A stretch of 9,613 nt of DNA from Syntrophomonadaceae bacterium (GTDB lineage: Bacteria > Bacillota > Dethiobacteria > PWVN01), in the NCBI GenBank assembly GCA_003561835.1, contig PWVN01000187.1:1-9613 (forward strand), read 5' to 3'. The stretch's first letter is position 1. Each line of letters opens with the position of its first letter. Shown here piece after piece: positions 1 to 9,613 of the stretch. Below the pieces are notes generated by a model. That model saw only the letters and a list, made by a program, of their open reading frames with translations. It searched no databases and was not told the origin of the DNA. The position numbers and the translations under genes are program-made.

Positions 1-74
1 CACCCTGCTGACAGTACCAGCAGCGCTATGAAGACCATCCAAAGCCACCTGTTTTTTGCTCTACCCATTTTCAT
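1..74 (-). CDS. N-terminus of exported protein or lipoprotein (partial, runs off left edge)
   Basis: The ATG at 74-72 opens a frame that stays open to the window edge. About ten residues, several basic (MKMGRAKNR), precede a hydrophobic stretch WLWMVFIALLVLSAG, the shape of a Sec signal peptide or a single N-terminal membrane anchor. The next codon is cut after TG, so it could be Cys; LSAG followed by Cys would resemble a lipobox, but Ser at -3 is not the usual Leu. A ribosome binding site (GGAGTGAGG, with GAGG 7 nt from the ATG) and a good promoter (116-144) sit upstream, so this gene probably has its own transcription start, separate from the DUF763 gene 223 bp before it. The function of the mature protein cannot be told from 24 codons. 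Confidence 0.7.
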   Translation of the reverse strand, partial: MKMGRAKNRWLWMVFIALLVLSAG

Positions 75-115
75 ATTCCAACCTCACTCCTGAGTTAGTG
101 CCGTATCCTACCTCA

Positions 116-144
116 ATTTTAATGCCTGGGCGGAAAAAACTCAA
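116..144 (-). promoter_or_regulatory. Sigma-A-type promoter for the left-edge gene
   Basis: On the minus strand, TTGAGT (139-144, 4/6 to TTGACA) is followed by exactly 17 nt and then TAAAAT (116-121, 5/6 to TATAAT). Transcription would start near 109, giving a leader of about 35 nt that carries the GGAGTGAGG ribosome binding site of the ATG at 74. Position, spacing and fit agree, but no experiment is implied. Confidence 0.55.
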
Positions 145-204
145 TTGTGAATTCAGGAAGTGCTTTGCCAAAGTTGGGAAAAACAATAAAGGTAAATCAA
201 AGGA

Positions 205-282
205 AATTAAAGGGACACCATACTTAGTTATCAATTCTGCTGGCTTTATTTTCTGTGCACTGCGGCCACTTGCCCTTTAATT
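205..282. repeat. Inverted AATTAAAGGG / CCCTTTAATT pair with GGGACACC word
   Basis: AATTAAAGGG at 205-214 is the exact reverse complement of CCCTTTAATT at 273-282, with a 58-nt spacer and a one-base-bulged extension of about 3 bp (GGA/TCC) on the outside. The left arm runs straight into GGGACACC (212-219). The same two words, a GAATTAAAGG-like block and GGGACAC, recur in the repeat region at 9213-9498, so this may be a decayed copy of the same repeat family. The rest of the 75-297 intergenic region shows no gene or convincing terminator. Confidence 0.4.
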
Positions 283-297
283 CCTTAAATCCCCATG

Positions 298-1380
298 TTA
301 AAGCGTTTCAAAGGTTCCCAGTCGCCTTAAAGCCCTCATCTTGTCATTTTGGCCTATTCTGGCCTTGGAGACGGCTTCCCGTAAAACGTGGATGGACTGT
401 TCATATGTTTCCCGGTTTACGGGGTAGGGATGGCCGTCTTTGCCGCCGTGGGCAAAGCTGTAGCGGGCGGGGTCCTTGCGGCTGGCAGGCGCACCGAAGC
501 TCAGCTCTGCCAGCAGACTTAAAGCCCGCAGGGTCTGGGGACCCACCCCGGGAATGGTCAAAAGGCCCTGGAAATCAGAGGGTTGTTCCAGGAAAGCCCT
601 GTACAGGGAGGCAGACAGCCTCTTCCCCTGGGGCAGGGGATGGTGGCGGGGAAGATCCAATAAAATCTCCTGCTCCTTTATTTTTGACCACTCTTTAAGA
701 AAGCACTCCGGGTTTTCCCTGCTTATAGTAACACTGGCCTGCCTGTTAGCATCGCTTTCCCCTGCCACCAGGTTAAGGACGTCATCGCGCCGGTAATCGC
801 AGCAGACAGCCTGGTGGGGATCGGAGACAAAATCCCGGATATTCTCTCCCAGCCAGTGGTAGCGCCTGGCCCAGCGGGAATTTTCATTCATGCCCTGCTG
901 CACCACCGCCCATTCGCCCTTACCGGTAAAAACAATGCAGTGGTGGTAGAGGTTATAGCCATCCTGCAAGGCAGCATTGTCCACCTTGGCCACAAGCCTG
1001 CTGGTGTCCTGGAGCCCCTTGACGTGCCGGTCCAGTGCAAATTTTTCGCCGATATTCTCAATCTCACGGGGCGTCTGCAGGGAAACGCGGCCCTTTCCCC
1101 CGGCTATAAAAACCCCCAGCTCCTTCTCCCTATCATTTATTCCTTCCTTTAAGGCAGCACATGTAGTAGTGGTAAGGCCGGAAGAGTGCCAGTCAAAGCC
1201 AAGGGTGCATCCCAGGGCCTGGAACCAGTACGGGTCAGAAATTCGGCGAAGCACTTCCACCGGGCCAAATTCGAGGACAACAACTTCTACAATCAAGCCG
1301 GCGAGCCGTTTCATCTTCTGAAAAAGCCATGCCGGACACCTGCCCCCATGAAGGGGCAGCCTCGCAGTCCCTGTACGCAT
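298..1380 (-). CDS. DUF763 family protein (COG1415-like), function unknown
   Basis: This 360-residue soluble protein is recognisable as DUF763 by its N-terminal block (RTGTARLPLHGGRCPAWLF, residues 2-20), DPYWFQALGC (49-58) and GFDWHSSGLTTTTCAALKEG (61-80). A GLLTIPGVGPQTLRALSLLAEL segment (272-293) resembles a helix-hairpin-helix DNA-binding motif, and FAHGGKDGHPYPVNRETYEQSI (309-330) is another block I associate with the family. I know of no established biochemical role; the HhH-like motif suggests nucleic acid contact, which is inference. The ATG fits the family N-terminus. AGGGGAGGG lies 11 nt upstream, inside the 22-bp gap after the short kinase, so the two genes are very likely cotranscribed. 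No signal peptide or membrane segment is seen. Length looks complete. Confidence 0.9.
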   Translation of the reverse strand: MRTGTARLPLHGGRCPAWLFQKMKRLAGLIVEVVVLEFGPVEVLRRISDPYWFQALGCTLGFDWHSSGLTTTTCAALKEGINDREKELGVFIAGGKGRVSLQTPREIENIGEKFALDRHVKGLQDTSRLVAKVDNAALQDGYNLYHHCIVFTGKGEWAVVQQGMNENSRWARRYHWLGENIRDFVSDPHQAVCCDYRRDDVLNLVAGESDANRQASVTISRENPECFLKEWSKIKEQEILLDLPRHHPLPQGKRLSASLYRAFLEQPSDFQGLLTIPGVGPQTLRALSLLAELSFGAPASRKDPARYSFAHGGKDGHPYPVNRETYEQSIHVLREAVSKARIGQNDKMRALRRLGTFETL

Positions 1381-1402
1381 TTTCCTGGCTTCCCTCCCCT
1401 AA

Positions 1403-2806
1403 TTAACTGTCAGCCATTTCCAGTGGGATAGTAAAGAAAAGGCTGGAACCGCTGCCCTTTTCGCTTCTAAACCAGATATGTCCGCCGTGCAGTTTTACCA
1501 GGTGCCGGCACAAAGCCAGCCCCAGGCCGGTGCCTTCGTACTGCTTGGTAAGGGGAGCTTCGACCTGGTAAAACTCCTGGAATATTTTACCTTGGTCTTC
1601 CGGCGAGATGCCGATGCCGGTGTCTTCCACCTCCACCTGCAGGTAACCGCCTATTTGGGAGCCTGCTCTGACGGTTCGGGGATGGGGCTCACCGCTCCGG
1701 CAGTCCGGCCCGCCACTTTGGGGGCCTGAACTGTCGCTTTGGGAATCCGGGCAGCCGCTTTGGGAATCCGGGCTGTCGCTTTGGGAATCTGCCTCCCCGC
1801 TGTCTTCCCGTCTGCTCACACGCACAGTCACCAGTCCGCCCTCCGGTGTAAACTTGACGGCATTGGAGAGCAGGTTGAAAAGAATCTGCTTGAGCTTGCG
1901 CTTATCCGCCCGGATCCTGGAAGGCAGCTCCGGGGCTATTTCTTTTTTTACAGTGAGGTTTTTCTGGGAGGCCTTTTCATCAAACATAGATAAACACACC
2001 TGCACAAGCTCCGGCAGCTCCACATCTCCCAGCTCCAGCTCCATCTTCCCGGCCTCTACCTTGGAGAGGTCGAGGATATCGTTAATGAGGGACAGAAGAT
2101 GCTTACCGCTGCTGTAGATGTTGTCAACATACTTTTTTTGTTTCTCGTTCAGGGGGCCGGCCAGTTCGTCCTGCAGCACCTCCGAAAAACCGAGAATGGA
2201 GTTTAAAGGTGTCCGCAGTTCGTGGCTCATATTGGCTAAAAAGTCGCTCTTGGCCCTGTTGGCCTGCTCGGCGGCCTCGCGGGCAATGCGCTCACCTTCC
2301 GCTCTTTTTTGTTCGGTGATATCCACCCATGCCCCTATAATCTCCCTGGGGCTGCCATCCGCATCGCAAAGGAGGACAAGTTTATCGCGAATCCAGATGT
2401 TCTCGCCGTCACTTTTCAAAAACCGGTACTCATGGTAATGATACTTGTTGTCCTGGCTGAGCACCTTTTTTGATTGGGCAACGGCCTCTTCGCGGTCTTC
2501 AGGGTGCAGGTGCTCTACCCACCAGTTAGGCCGCAGTGCTTCTTCAACGGTGTAGCCCAGCATGCGGGTGATGTTTTCACTAATCCATGTCGCTGAAAAG
2601 TCAGGTTCAAGCCGGTAAATGATCACCGGGCTGGCATTGAGAGTGTGGGCCAGCAGCCGCTCGCTTTCGCGCAGTTCCTCTTCTGCTTTTTTGTGCTCGT
2701 CGATCTTTAACTGCAGTTCTTCATTGGTCTTTTTGTTCAAGGTTCGGGGACACACCTCTTGCAGAGGAATGTCCCCGGGTCCTCCGCTGCGCGCCGGAAG
2801 TGACAC
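1403..2806 (-). CDS. Short PAS sensor histidine kinase, probably 5'-truncated paralogue
   Basis: Cytoplasmic kinase of 467 residues. Domains in order: coiled-coil helix (about 25-48), PAS (about 48-165), HisKA with HELRTP and phospho-acceptor His195, and HATPase with N-box NLLSNAVKFT (Asn311, Asn315), G1 DTGIGI (396-401), F-box FQEF (409-412) and G2 GTGLGLAL (425-432). All catalytic motifs are intact. Residues about 337-386, between two strands of the ATPase fold, are a Ser/Asp/Gln/Gly/Pro heptad insert. The protein matches the last third of the kinase at 4661-9064 almost residue for residue in several blocks. The N-terminus is odd: the GTG start and first 20 or so codons come from a palindromic repeat (2745-2891), and KKTNEELQLKIDEHKKAEEE looks like an internal linker helix. 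A TTG at 2740, with AGAGGTG about 12 nt upstream, is an alternative start giving 445 residues. A stop codon at 2852-2854 rules out a longer frame. Input signal unknown; likely partners are the nearby receivers. Confidence 0.9.
   Translation of the reverse strand: MSLPARSGGPGDIPLQEVCPRTLNKKTNEELQLKIDEHKKAEEELRESERLLAHTLNASPVIIYRLEPDFSATWISENITRMLGYTVEEALRPNWWVEHLHPEDREEAVAQSKKVLSQDNKYHYHEYRFLKSDGENIWIRDKLVLLCDADGSPREIIGAWVDITEQKRAEGERIAREAAEQANRAKSDFLANMSHELRTPLNSILGFSEVLQDELAGPLNEKQKKYVDNIYSSGKHLLSLINDILDLSKVEAGKMELELGDVELPELVQVCLSMFDEKASQKNLTVKKEIAPELPSRIRADKRKLKQILFNLLSNAVKFTPEGGLVTVRVSRREDSGEADSQSDSPDSQSGCPDSQSDSSGPQSGGPDCRSGEPHPRTVRAGSQIGGYLQVEVEDTGIGISPEDQGKIFQEFYQVEAPLTKQYEGTGLGLALCRHLVKLHGGHIWFRSEKGSGSSLFFTIPLEMADS
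1682..1786 (-). repeat. 21-bp tandem repeat (5 units) inside the short kinase gene
   Basis: Five consecutive 21-bp units encode the heptads SQSDSPD, SQSGCPD, SQSDSSG, PQSGGPD and CRSGEPH (residues 341-375). On the plus strand the shared core is CGCTTTGGGAATCCGGG with few changes between units. The array lies in the loop between the strand after the N-box and the strand that carries the G1 box DTGIG, so the ATP-binding motifs flank it undisturbed. The frame is kept because the period is a multiple of three. Confidence 0.85.
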
Positions 2807-2891
2807 ATCCCCCTGCTTTGCGACCTCCGGCGTTAATATTTCTTGCCAAAATTACACAAGACTTTACGGATAAGAATCTAAGGTGTCCCTG
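2745..2891. repeat. Palindromic REP/MITE-like element at the 5' end of the short kinase
   Basis: The left end is a strong hairpin: CGGGGACA (2745-2752) pairs with TGTCCCCG (2770-2777), with an inner CCTCT/AGAGG stem (2755-2759, 2763-2767) and a 3-nt loop. The right end AGGTGTCCCT (2881-2890) is an imperfect inverted copy of the left end GGGGACACACCT, so about 146 bp is bounded by terminal inverted repeats. Style resembles repeats associated with REP-type Y1 transposases, but no transposase is present and no target-site duplication is visible. It occupies most of the 139-bp gap after the REC-HD-GYP gene and supplies the annotated GTG start of the short kinase. No convincing promoter was found in the gap. 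Confidence 0.5.
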
Positions 2892-2945
2892 TTATTCCAA
2901 ATTGGCTGTAATTCCGCTCTTCCGGCAACTCGCTACCCCATTACT

Positions 2946-3950
2946 TTAATTTTTCCCGCCCTTTGTTCTCTTTCGGCGGTCGTGAATCTCTGCAAAACCT
3001 GATTCCACAGCGGTAAATGCTTTTACCAGTTCGGGGTCGAAATGCTGTCCGGCGCCTCCGATAATAATTTTGGAGGCCTCCTGGTGAGAGAGGGCGGGCT
3101 TATAGGGGCGTTTTATACGCAAGGCATCGTATACATCTATCAGCGCCATAACACGGGCGCAAAATGGGATTTCTTCTTCTGCCAGCCCGTCCGGGTAGCC
3201 CCTGCCGTCCCATCGTTCATGGTGATGGCGGACAATCGGGAGCACCTTCTGAACCGTGCGCAGCGGTTTAAGCAGGGCCTCCCCTTTGACCGGGTGCGCT
3301 TTCATTATTTCCCATTCTTCATCGTTCAGGGGCCCCGGCTTGAGCAGCACAGCATCGGGGACCGATATTTTTCCAATATCGTGCAGGATTCCCGCCTTGG
3401 AGATACCTTCAATATCCTTTTGGTCCAGCTCCAGGTAATTGGCGAAGAGCGTGCCCATCTCCACCAGCCGCTGGCAGTGATCGCCGGTGGTGACGTCACG
3501 AGCTTCAACGCTGTATGCGAGCGCTTTCAGCACCTCTTCGGCGTGCTCCAGGTCCTCGTTGTAGCGCTTCAAACGCCCCAGGGAGCTAATTCGCGCCTGC
3601 AGCTCCAGCCGGTCAAAAGGCTTGGTGAAAAAATCATCACACCCGTTCTCGATACCGCGAACACGGTCCTCCTTCCGCCCGAGGGCGGTAACGAGAACCA
3701 CAGGGAGCAGGGATGTTTCCCGGTTTTCCTTGATACGCCTGCACAGCTCAAACCCGTCCATCTGGGGCATTCTCACGTCGCTGATTACCATGTCAAAAGG
3801 GGTATCACCTATAACTTGCAGGGCGTCCATTCCGTTTGAAGCGGTGTAAACTACATGTCCCTGTGCCTCCAGGAATACTTTTATAATTTCCAGGGACTTG
3901 GGGTCATCATCTACGGCGAGGATAGTTAAAGGTTGATCAACTCTGCTCAT
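2946..3950 (-). CDS. REC-HD-GYP response regulator, probable c-di-GMP phosphodiesterase
   Basis: 334-residue soluble two-domain regulator. The receiver domain (about 8-125) has the acidic pair Asp14/Asp15, phospho-acceptor Asp58 in ISDVRMP, Thr88 and Lys110, a complete active set. A short helix (about 128-145) links it to an HD-GYP domain (about 145-315) with His158 in GDHC, the HD pair His190/Asp191 in ILHDIGKI, His219, and HHHERWDGRGYPDGL (242-256) carrying the GYP signature. HD-GYP domains hydrolyse cyclic di-GMP to pGpG or GMP; phosphorylation of Asp58 by a kinase in this cluster would be the expected control. The ATG at 3950 has no good ribosome binding site next to it; the nearest AAGG is over 20 nt away, and a stop codon lies nine codons upstream in frame. 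The basic tail after about 320 (RRKRTKGGK) is extra. Length is normal for the family. Confidence 0.93.
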   Translation of the reverse strand: MSRVDQPLTILAVDDDPKSLEIIKVFLEAQGHVVYTASNGMDALQVIGDTPFDMVISDVRMPQMDGFELCRRIKENRETSLLPVVLVTALGRKEDRVRGIENGCDDFFTKPFDRLELQARISSLGRLKRYNEDLEHAEEVLKALAYSVEARDVTTGDHCQRLVEMGTLFANYLELDQKDIEGISKAGILHDIGKISVPDAVLLKPGPLNDEEWEIMKAHPVKGEALLKPLRTVQKVLPIVRHHHERWDGRGYPDGLAEEEIPFCARVMALIDVYDALRIKRPYKPALSHQEASKIIIGGAGQHFDPELVKAFTAVESGFAEIHDRRKRTKGGKN

Positions 3951-3982
3951 CAGTTTTCGGCGGCTCGAGTTTCCTTAAGTAC

Positions 3983-4004
3983 AGGAAAAAGGCCTTCCTC
4001 CTTT
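3983..4004 (-). promoter_or_regulatory. Stranded Shine-Dalgarno sequence partly in a small hairpin
   Basis: On the minus strand AAAGGAGGAA (4004-3995) is a near-perfect ribosome binding site, yet the REC-HD-GYP start is some 45 nt downstream. AGGAA (3999-3995) can pair with TTCCT (3987-3983) across GGCCTTT, so part of the site could be masked. No credible ORF begins at the right distance; only a CTG-initiated 15-codon frame exists. It may be a leader relic or a translational control element. Confidence 0.3.
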
Positions 4005-4017
4005 CAGGTGTAACTAT

Positions 4018-4113
4018 TTAGACGCTACGATAAATCTTGACTTTATCGGGAAAGAGCCCCTGGCGTTGCAGCTTATGGAGGCGGTGGATTTGTTCGAAGG
4101 GCCCGGATAGCTT
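4018..4113 (-). pseudogene. Possible C-terminal gene remnant, 31 codons
   Basis: Between the two receiver genes a minus-strand frame reads KLSGPFEQIHRLHKLQRQ, then GLFPDKVKIYRSV and TAA. It has a protein-like composition (amphipathic helix, then a strand) but no start codon and is cut by TGA at 4116-4114. I do not recognise the family. It may be the leftover 3' end of a deleted gene, or simply a chance open frame; the evidence is composition only. Confidence 0.2.
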
Positions 4114-4115
4114 TC

Positions 4116-4139
4116 AAAAAGGAAAGCCCGTCCTTCGGG
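4116..4139 (-). terminator. Weak terminator-like hairpin after the lone receiver gene
   Basis: Ten bases past the receiver stop codon the minus strand reads CCCG-AAGGA-CGGG followed by CTTTCCTTTTT. The stem is only 4-5 bp, so termination would be partial at best; AAGGA can alternatively pair with TCCTT. It could attenuate transcription before the REC-HD-GYP gene. Confidence 0.35.
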
Positions 4140-4149
4140 AGCCCAACCC

Positions 4150-4512
4150 TCAACCGAGCATTTCCTTTACCAGCCGCGCCAGTGCCCTGGTGTCTATGGG
4201 TTTGCTCATATAAGCTTCAAACCCCGCCTCCAGGATTCTTTCCCGGTCGCCTTTCATAGCCAGGGAAGTAACGGCGATTATCTTAATAGATGAGCTGGCC
4301 GGGTCATCCCTGATATTTCGGGCCGCTTCGTAACCATCCATCCCGGGCATATAGATGTCCATCAAGATAAGGTCCGGCTGCTCCGCTTTGGCCTTTTCTA
4401 TTCCCTCCTCCCCGTTTTTGGCAATGAGCACCTCGTAGCCGTGCGCCTGCAGAACCTCTTCCAGGAGGCTGCGGTTAACGGGGTTGTCTTCCACTACCAG
4501 TATTTTTTTCAT
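4150..4512 (-). CDS. Stand-alone response regulator receiver protein (DivK/CheY size)
   Basis: 120-residue single REC domain with no output domain. Glu8/Asp9 form the acidic pair, Asp52 in LILMDIYMPGMDG is the phospho-acceptor, Thr82 (AVTSLAM) and Lys104 (MSKPID) complete the active site. Such proteins act as phosphate shuttles or bind targets through protein contacts. The start at 4512 (MKKILVVEDN) is chosen over an in-frame TTG at 4530 because AGGAGG (4527-4522) lies 9 nt upstream of this ATG and would otherwise be read as codons. It follows the large hybrid-style kinase by 148 bp, which makes that kinase the likeliest phosphodonor; the short kinase with the same HisKA domain is another candidate. 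Both are inference from position. Confidence 0.93.
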   Translation of the reverse strand: MKKILVVEDNPVNRSLLEEVLQAHGYEVLIAKNGEEGIEKAKAEQPDLILMDIYMPGMDGYEAARNIRDDPASSSIKIIAVTSLAMKGDRERILEAGFEAYMSKPIDTRALARLVKEMLG

Positions 4513-4540
4513 TGGATACTTCCTCCTCAAAAAATAACCT

Positions 4541-4654
4541 TTTGATTACTGCTCCAATTACTGCGTTGATGGTGCTGTCCTGGCAGCATAATTATTTGAT
4601 TACTGCCTTCATCATTGCTTGAACCACTACTTTGATTACCGTGTCAATTACTGC
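4541..4654 (-). repeat. 12-bp tandem repeat between large kinase and receiver gene
   Basis: Three 24-bp imperfect copies begin at 4541, 4595 and 4631 (plus strand), each made of two 12-bp units of the type TTTGATTACTGC; degenerate units fill the spaces between. Copy spacings of 54 and 36 bp are both multiples of three. On the minus strand, in the same frame as the kinase and right after its TAA TAG stops, the array reads AVID TVIK VVVQ AMMK AVIK and then TAA. No promoter was found here: a TTGACA hexamer at 4647-4642 has no matching -10. Confidence 0.7.
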
Positions 4655-4660
4655 TGCCTA

Positions 4661-9064
<4,404 letters not shown>

Positions 9065-9116
9065 TGCTTGCCCCCCTTATTACAACCGATTTAGCAACAC
9101 TTTTTCTTTTAAAATT

Positions 9117-9165
9117 AGGTATACCTCTTGTCTTCATGGTACAGACATAGTTAGTAACATAACTA
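9117..9165. promoter_or_regulatory. Operator-like palindromes near the large kinase promoter
   Basis: AGGTATACCT (9117-9126) is a perfect 10-bp palindrome in the leader. TAGTTA (9148-9153) and TAACTA (9160-9165) form a perfect dyad with a 6-nt spacer that overlaps the proposed -10 element. Short dyads occur by chance in AT-rich DNA, so binding of a regulator is only a possibility. Confidence 0.25.
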
Positions 9166-9184
9166 CTTCAAGAAAAACTTCCAA
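9156..9184 (-). promoter_or_regulatory. Candidate promoter for the large kinase gene
   Basis: On the minus strand TTGGAA (9184-9179, 4/6) and TATGTT (9161-9156, 4/6) are separated by 17 nt. Transcription would begin near 9149 and give a leader of about 85 nt to the ATG at 9064. The fit is moderate; it is the best pair I found in this intergenic region. Confidence 0.35.
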
Positions 9185-9212
9185 AACCCTTGTAAATTTA
9201 TGTATTCTCTGG

Positions 9213-9366
9213 TGAAAATTTCGGTGAAAATTTCGGGACACAATAGAAATTAAAAATTTCGGTAAAAATTTCGGGACACAATAGAAATTATTGAGAATTA
9301 AAGGGGAGTAAAAAATTTCGAAAAATTTCGGGACACAATAGAAATTATTGAGAATTAAAGGGGAGT
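9213..9366 (+). repeat. Two and a half direct copies of a GGGACAC repeat
   Basis: A 46-bp unit is present identically at 9264-9309 and 9321-9366, period 57 bp; a truncated copy of its first 25 bp is at 9227-9251. Each unit contains AAATTTCGGGACACAA and then GAGAATTAAAGGGGAGT. Short AAATTTCG words precede each copy. No reading frame of interest crosses it. It lies in the 452-bp space between the right-edge gene and the large kinase. Confidence 0.9.
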
Positions 9367-9383
9367 TATAGGAAAAGTTCAGT

Positions 9384-9507
9384 GAAATTTTCTCGACTGG
9401 AAAATTTCCTTTGTGTCCCGAAATTTTCCGAAATTTTCGAAATTTTTGTTGAAATTTTTGTTATTCTTGTCTTTAATTCTCCTTGCCTTTGTGTCCCCAA
9501 ACTTTTT
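9384..9507. repeat. Central hairpin and inverted arms of the GGGACAC repeat
   Basis: GAAATTTTC (9384-9392) and GAAAATTTC (9400-9408) form a perfect 9-bp stem with a 7-nt loop. TTGTGTCCCGAAATTTT (9411-9427) is the exact inverse of the direct-repeat core. CTTTAATTCTC (9471-9481) followed by GTGTCCCC (9491-9498) is a shortened inverted copy of the whole unit. The region can therefore fold into long alternative cruciforms, and could end transcription of the right-edge HD-GYP gene, although there is no classic GC stem with U-run. Confidence 0.75.
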
Positions 9508-9516
9508 AGAAACCTT

Positions 9517-9613
9517 TTAATCTCCTGCGATTTCTTTCAGGAATAATTCCACAACCCGGGGATCGAAATGTTTGCCGCTTTGCTCGCGGATGTATTGCAG
9601 CGCCTCTTCCCTG
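9517..9613 (-). CDS. C-terminus of an HD-GYP-type protein (partial, runs off right edge)
   Basis: The last 31 complete codons before TAA (9519-9517) read REEALQYIREQSGKHFD, then PRVVELFLKEIAGD. EALxYI...SGKHFDPxVVELF is the usual end of an HD-GYP domain and matches GGAGQHFDPELVKAF of the REC-HD-GYP protein at 2946-3950. The catalytic residues lie outside the window, so the activity cannot be verified. It stands 452 bp upstream of the large kinase, with a repeat block between them, so it is probably a separate transcript. Confidence 0.75.
   Translation of the reverse strand, partial: REEALQYIREQSGKHFDPRVVELFLKEIAGD

Noticed and set aside
56..280. Plus-strand frame of 74 codons at the left edge
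   Set aside because: No family resemblance; it overlaps the start, ribosome binding site and promoter of the minus-strand exported protein.
3042..3839. Plus-strand open frame of 265 codons opposite the REC-HD-GYP gene
   Set aside because: The minus strand carries all catalytic motifs of a known family; the plus-strand frame shows none and no ribosome binding site was noted.
4018..4149. Riboswitch, especially a c-di-GMP type, ahead of the REC-HD-GYP gene
   Set aside because: A GAAAGC and CCGGG word occur, but the conserved core and paired elements of known c-di-GMP aptamers could not be laid out.
4513..4530. TTG start at 4530 for the lone receiver protein
   Set aside because: The extra codons are the AGGAGG ribosome binding site itself; the ATG at 4512 gives the usual receiver N-terminus.
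4642..4647. Perfect TTGACA hexamer upstream of the lone receiver gene
   Set aside because: No -10-like hexamer at 16-18 nt; the match arises within a 12-bp repeat unit.
9213..9366. Direct repeats as a CRISPR array
   Set aside because: Only two full copies with an 11-bp gap and AT-rich, partly repeated spacer; no cas genes.

Overview
The window reads as bacterial chromosome of roughly half G+C. All real genes lie on the minus strand, so transcription runs from high to low coordinates. Gene style suggests an anaerobic Firmicute of the Peptococcaceae/Desulfotomaculum/Pelotomaculum type: strong purine-rich ribosome binding sites, cytoplasmic multi-PAS/GAF sensor kinases, REC-HD-GYP regulators and a DUF763 protein. 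The host is inferred from gene families only; nothing here fixes the species.

Layout in transcription order. (1) At the right edge is the C-terminus of an HD-GYP-type protein (9517-9613). (2) A 450-bp AT-rich intergenic region holds direct and inverted GGGACAC-type repeats and a candidate promoter. (3) A 1467-residue soluble sensor kinase follows, with a degenerate REC domain, GAF, three PAS, GAF, PAS, HisKA and HATPase. (4) A 148-bp gap is filled by a 12-bp tandem repeat. (5) A stand-alone 120-residue receiver protein (DivK/CheY size). (6) A gap with a weak terminator-like hairpin and a possible gene remnant. (7) A REC-HD-GYP protein, a probable c-di-GMP phosphodiesterase. (8) A 146-bp palindromic, REP/MITE-like element. 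(9) A second, shorter PAS-HisKA-HATPase kinase, clearly a paralogue of the C-terminal third of the large kinase. (10) A DUF763 protein 22 bp downstream of it. (11) At the left edge, the first codons of an exported protein or lipoprotein behind its own good promoter.

The central genes look like a phosphorelay/c-di-GMP signalling cluster. Two cytoplasmic kinases with the same catalytic cassette could feed the lone receiver and the REC-HD-GYP protein, and a second HD-GYP protein lies upstream. The membership of DUF763 in this pathway is not shown by sequence; its spacing only suggests cotranscription with the short kinase.

The most unusual feature is a set of in-frame tandem repeats of period 9, 12 and 21 bp. 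They are placed in surface loops of both kinases and directly after the stop codon of the large one. The same catalytic loop is expanded independently in both paralogues. A second theme is GGGACAC/GTGTCCC inverted repeats in three intergenic spaces, one of which supplies the first codons of the short kinase. I see no CRISPR array, tRNA, rRNA or intact transposase gene.
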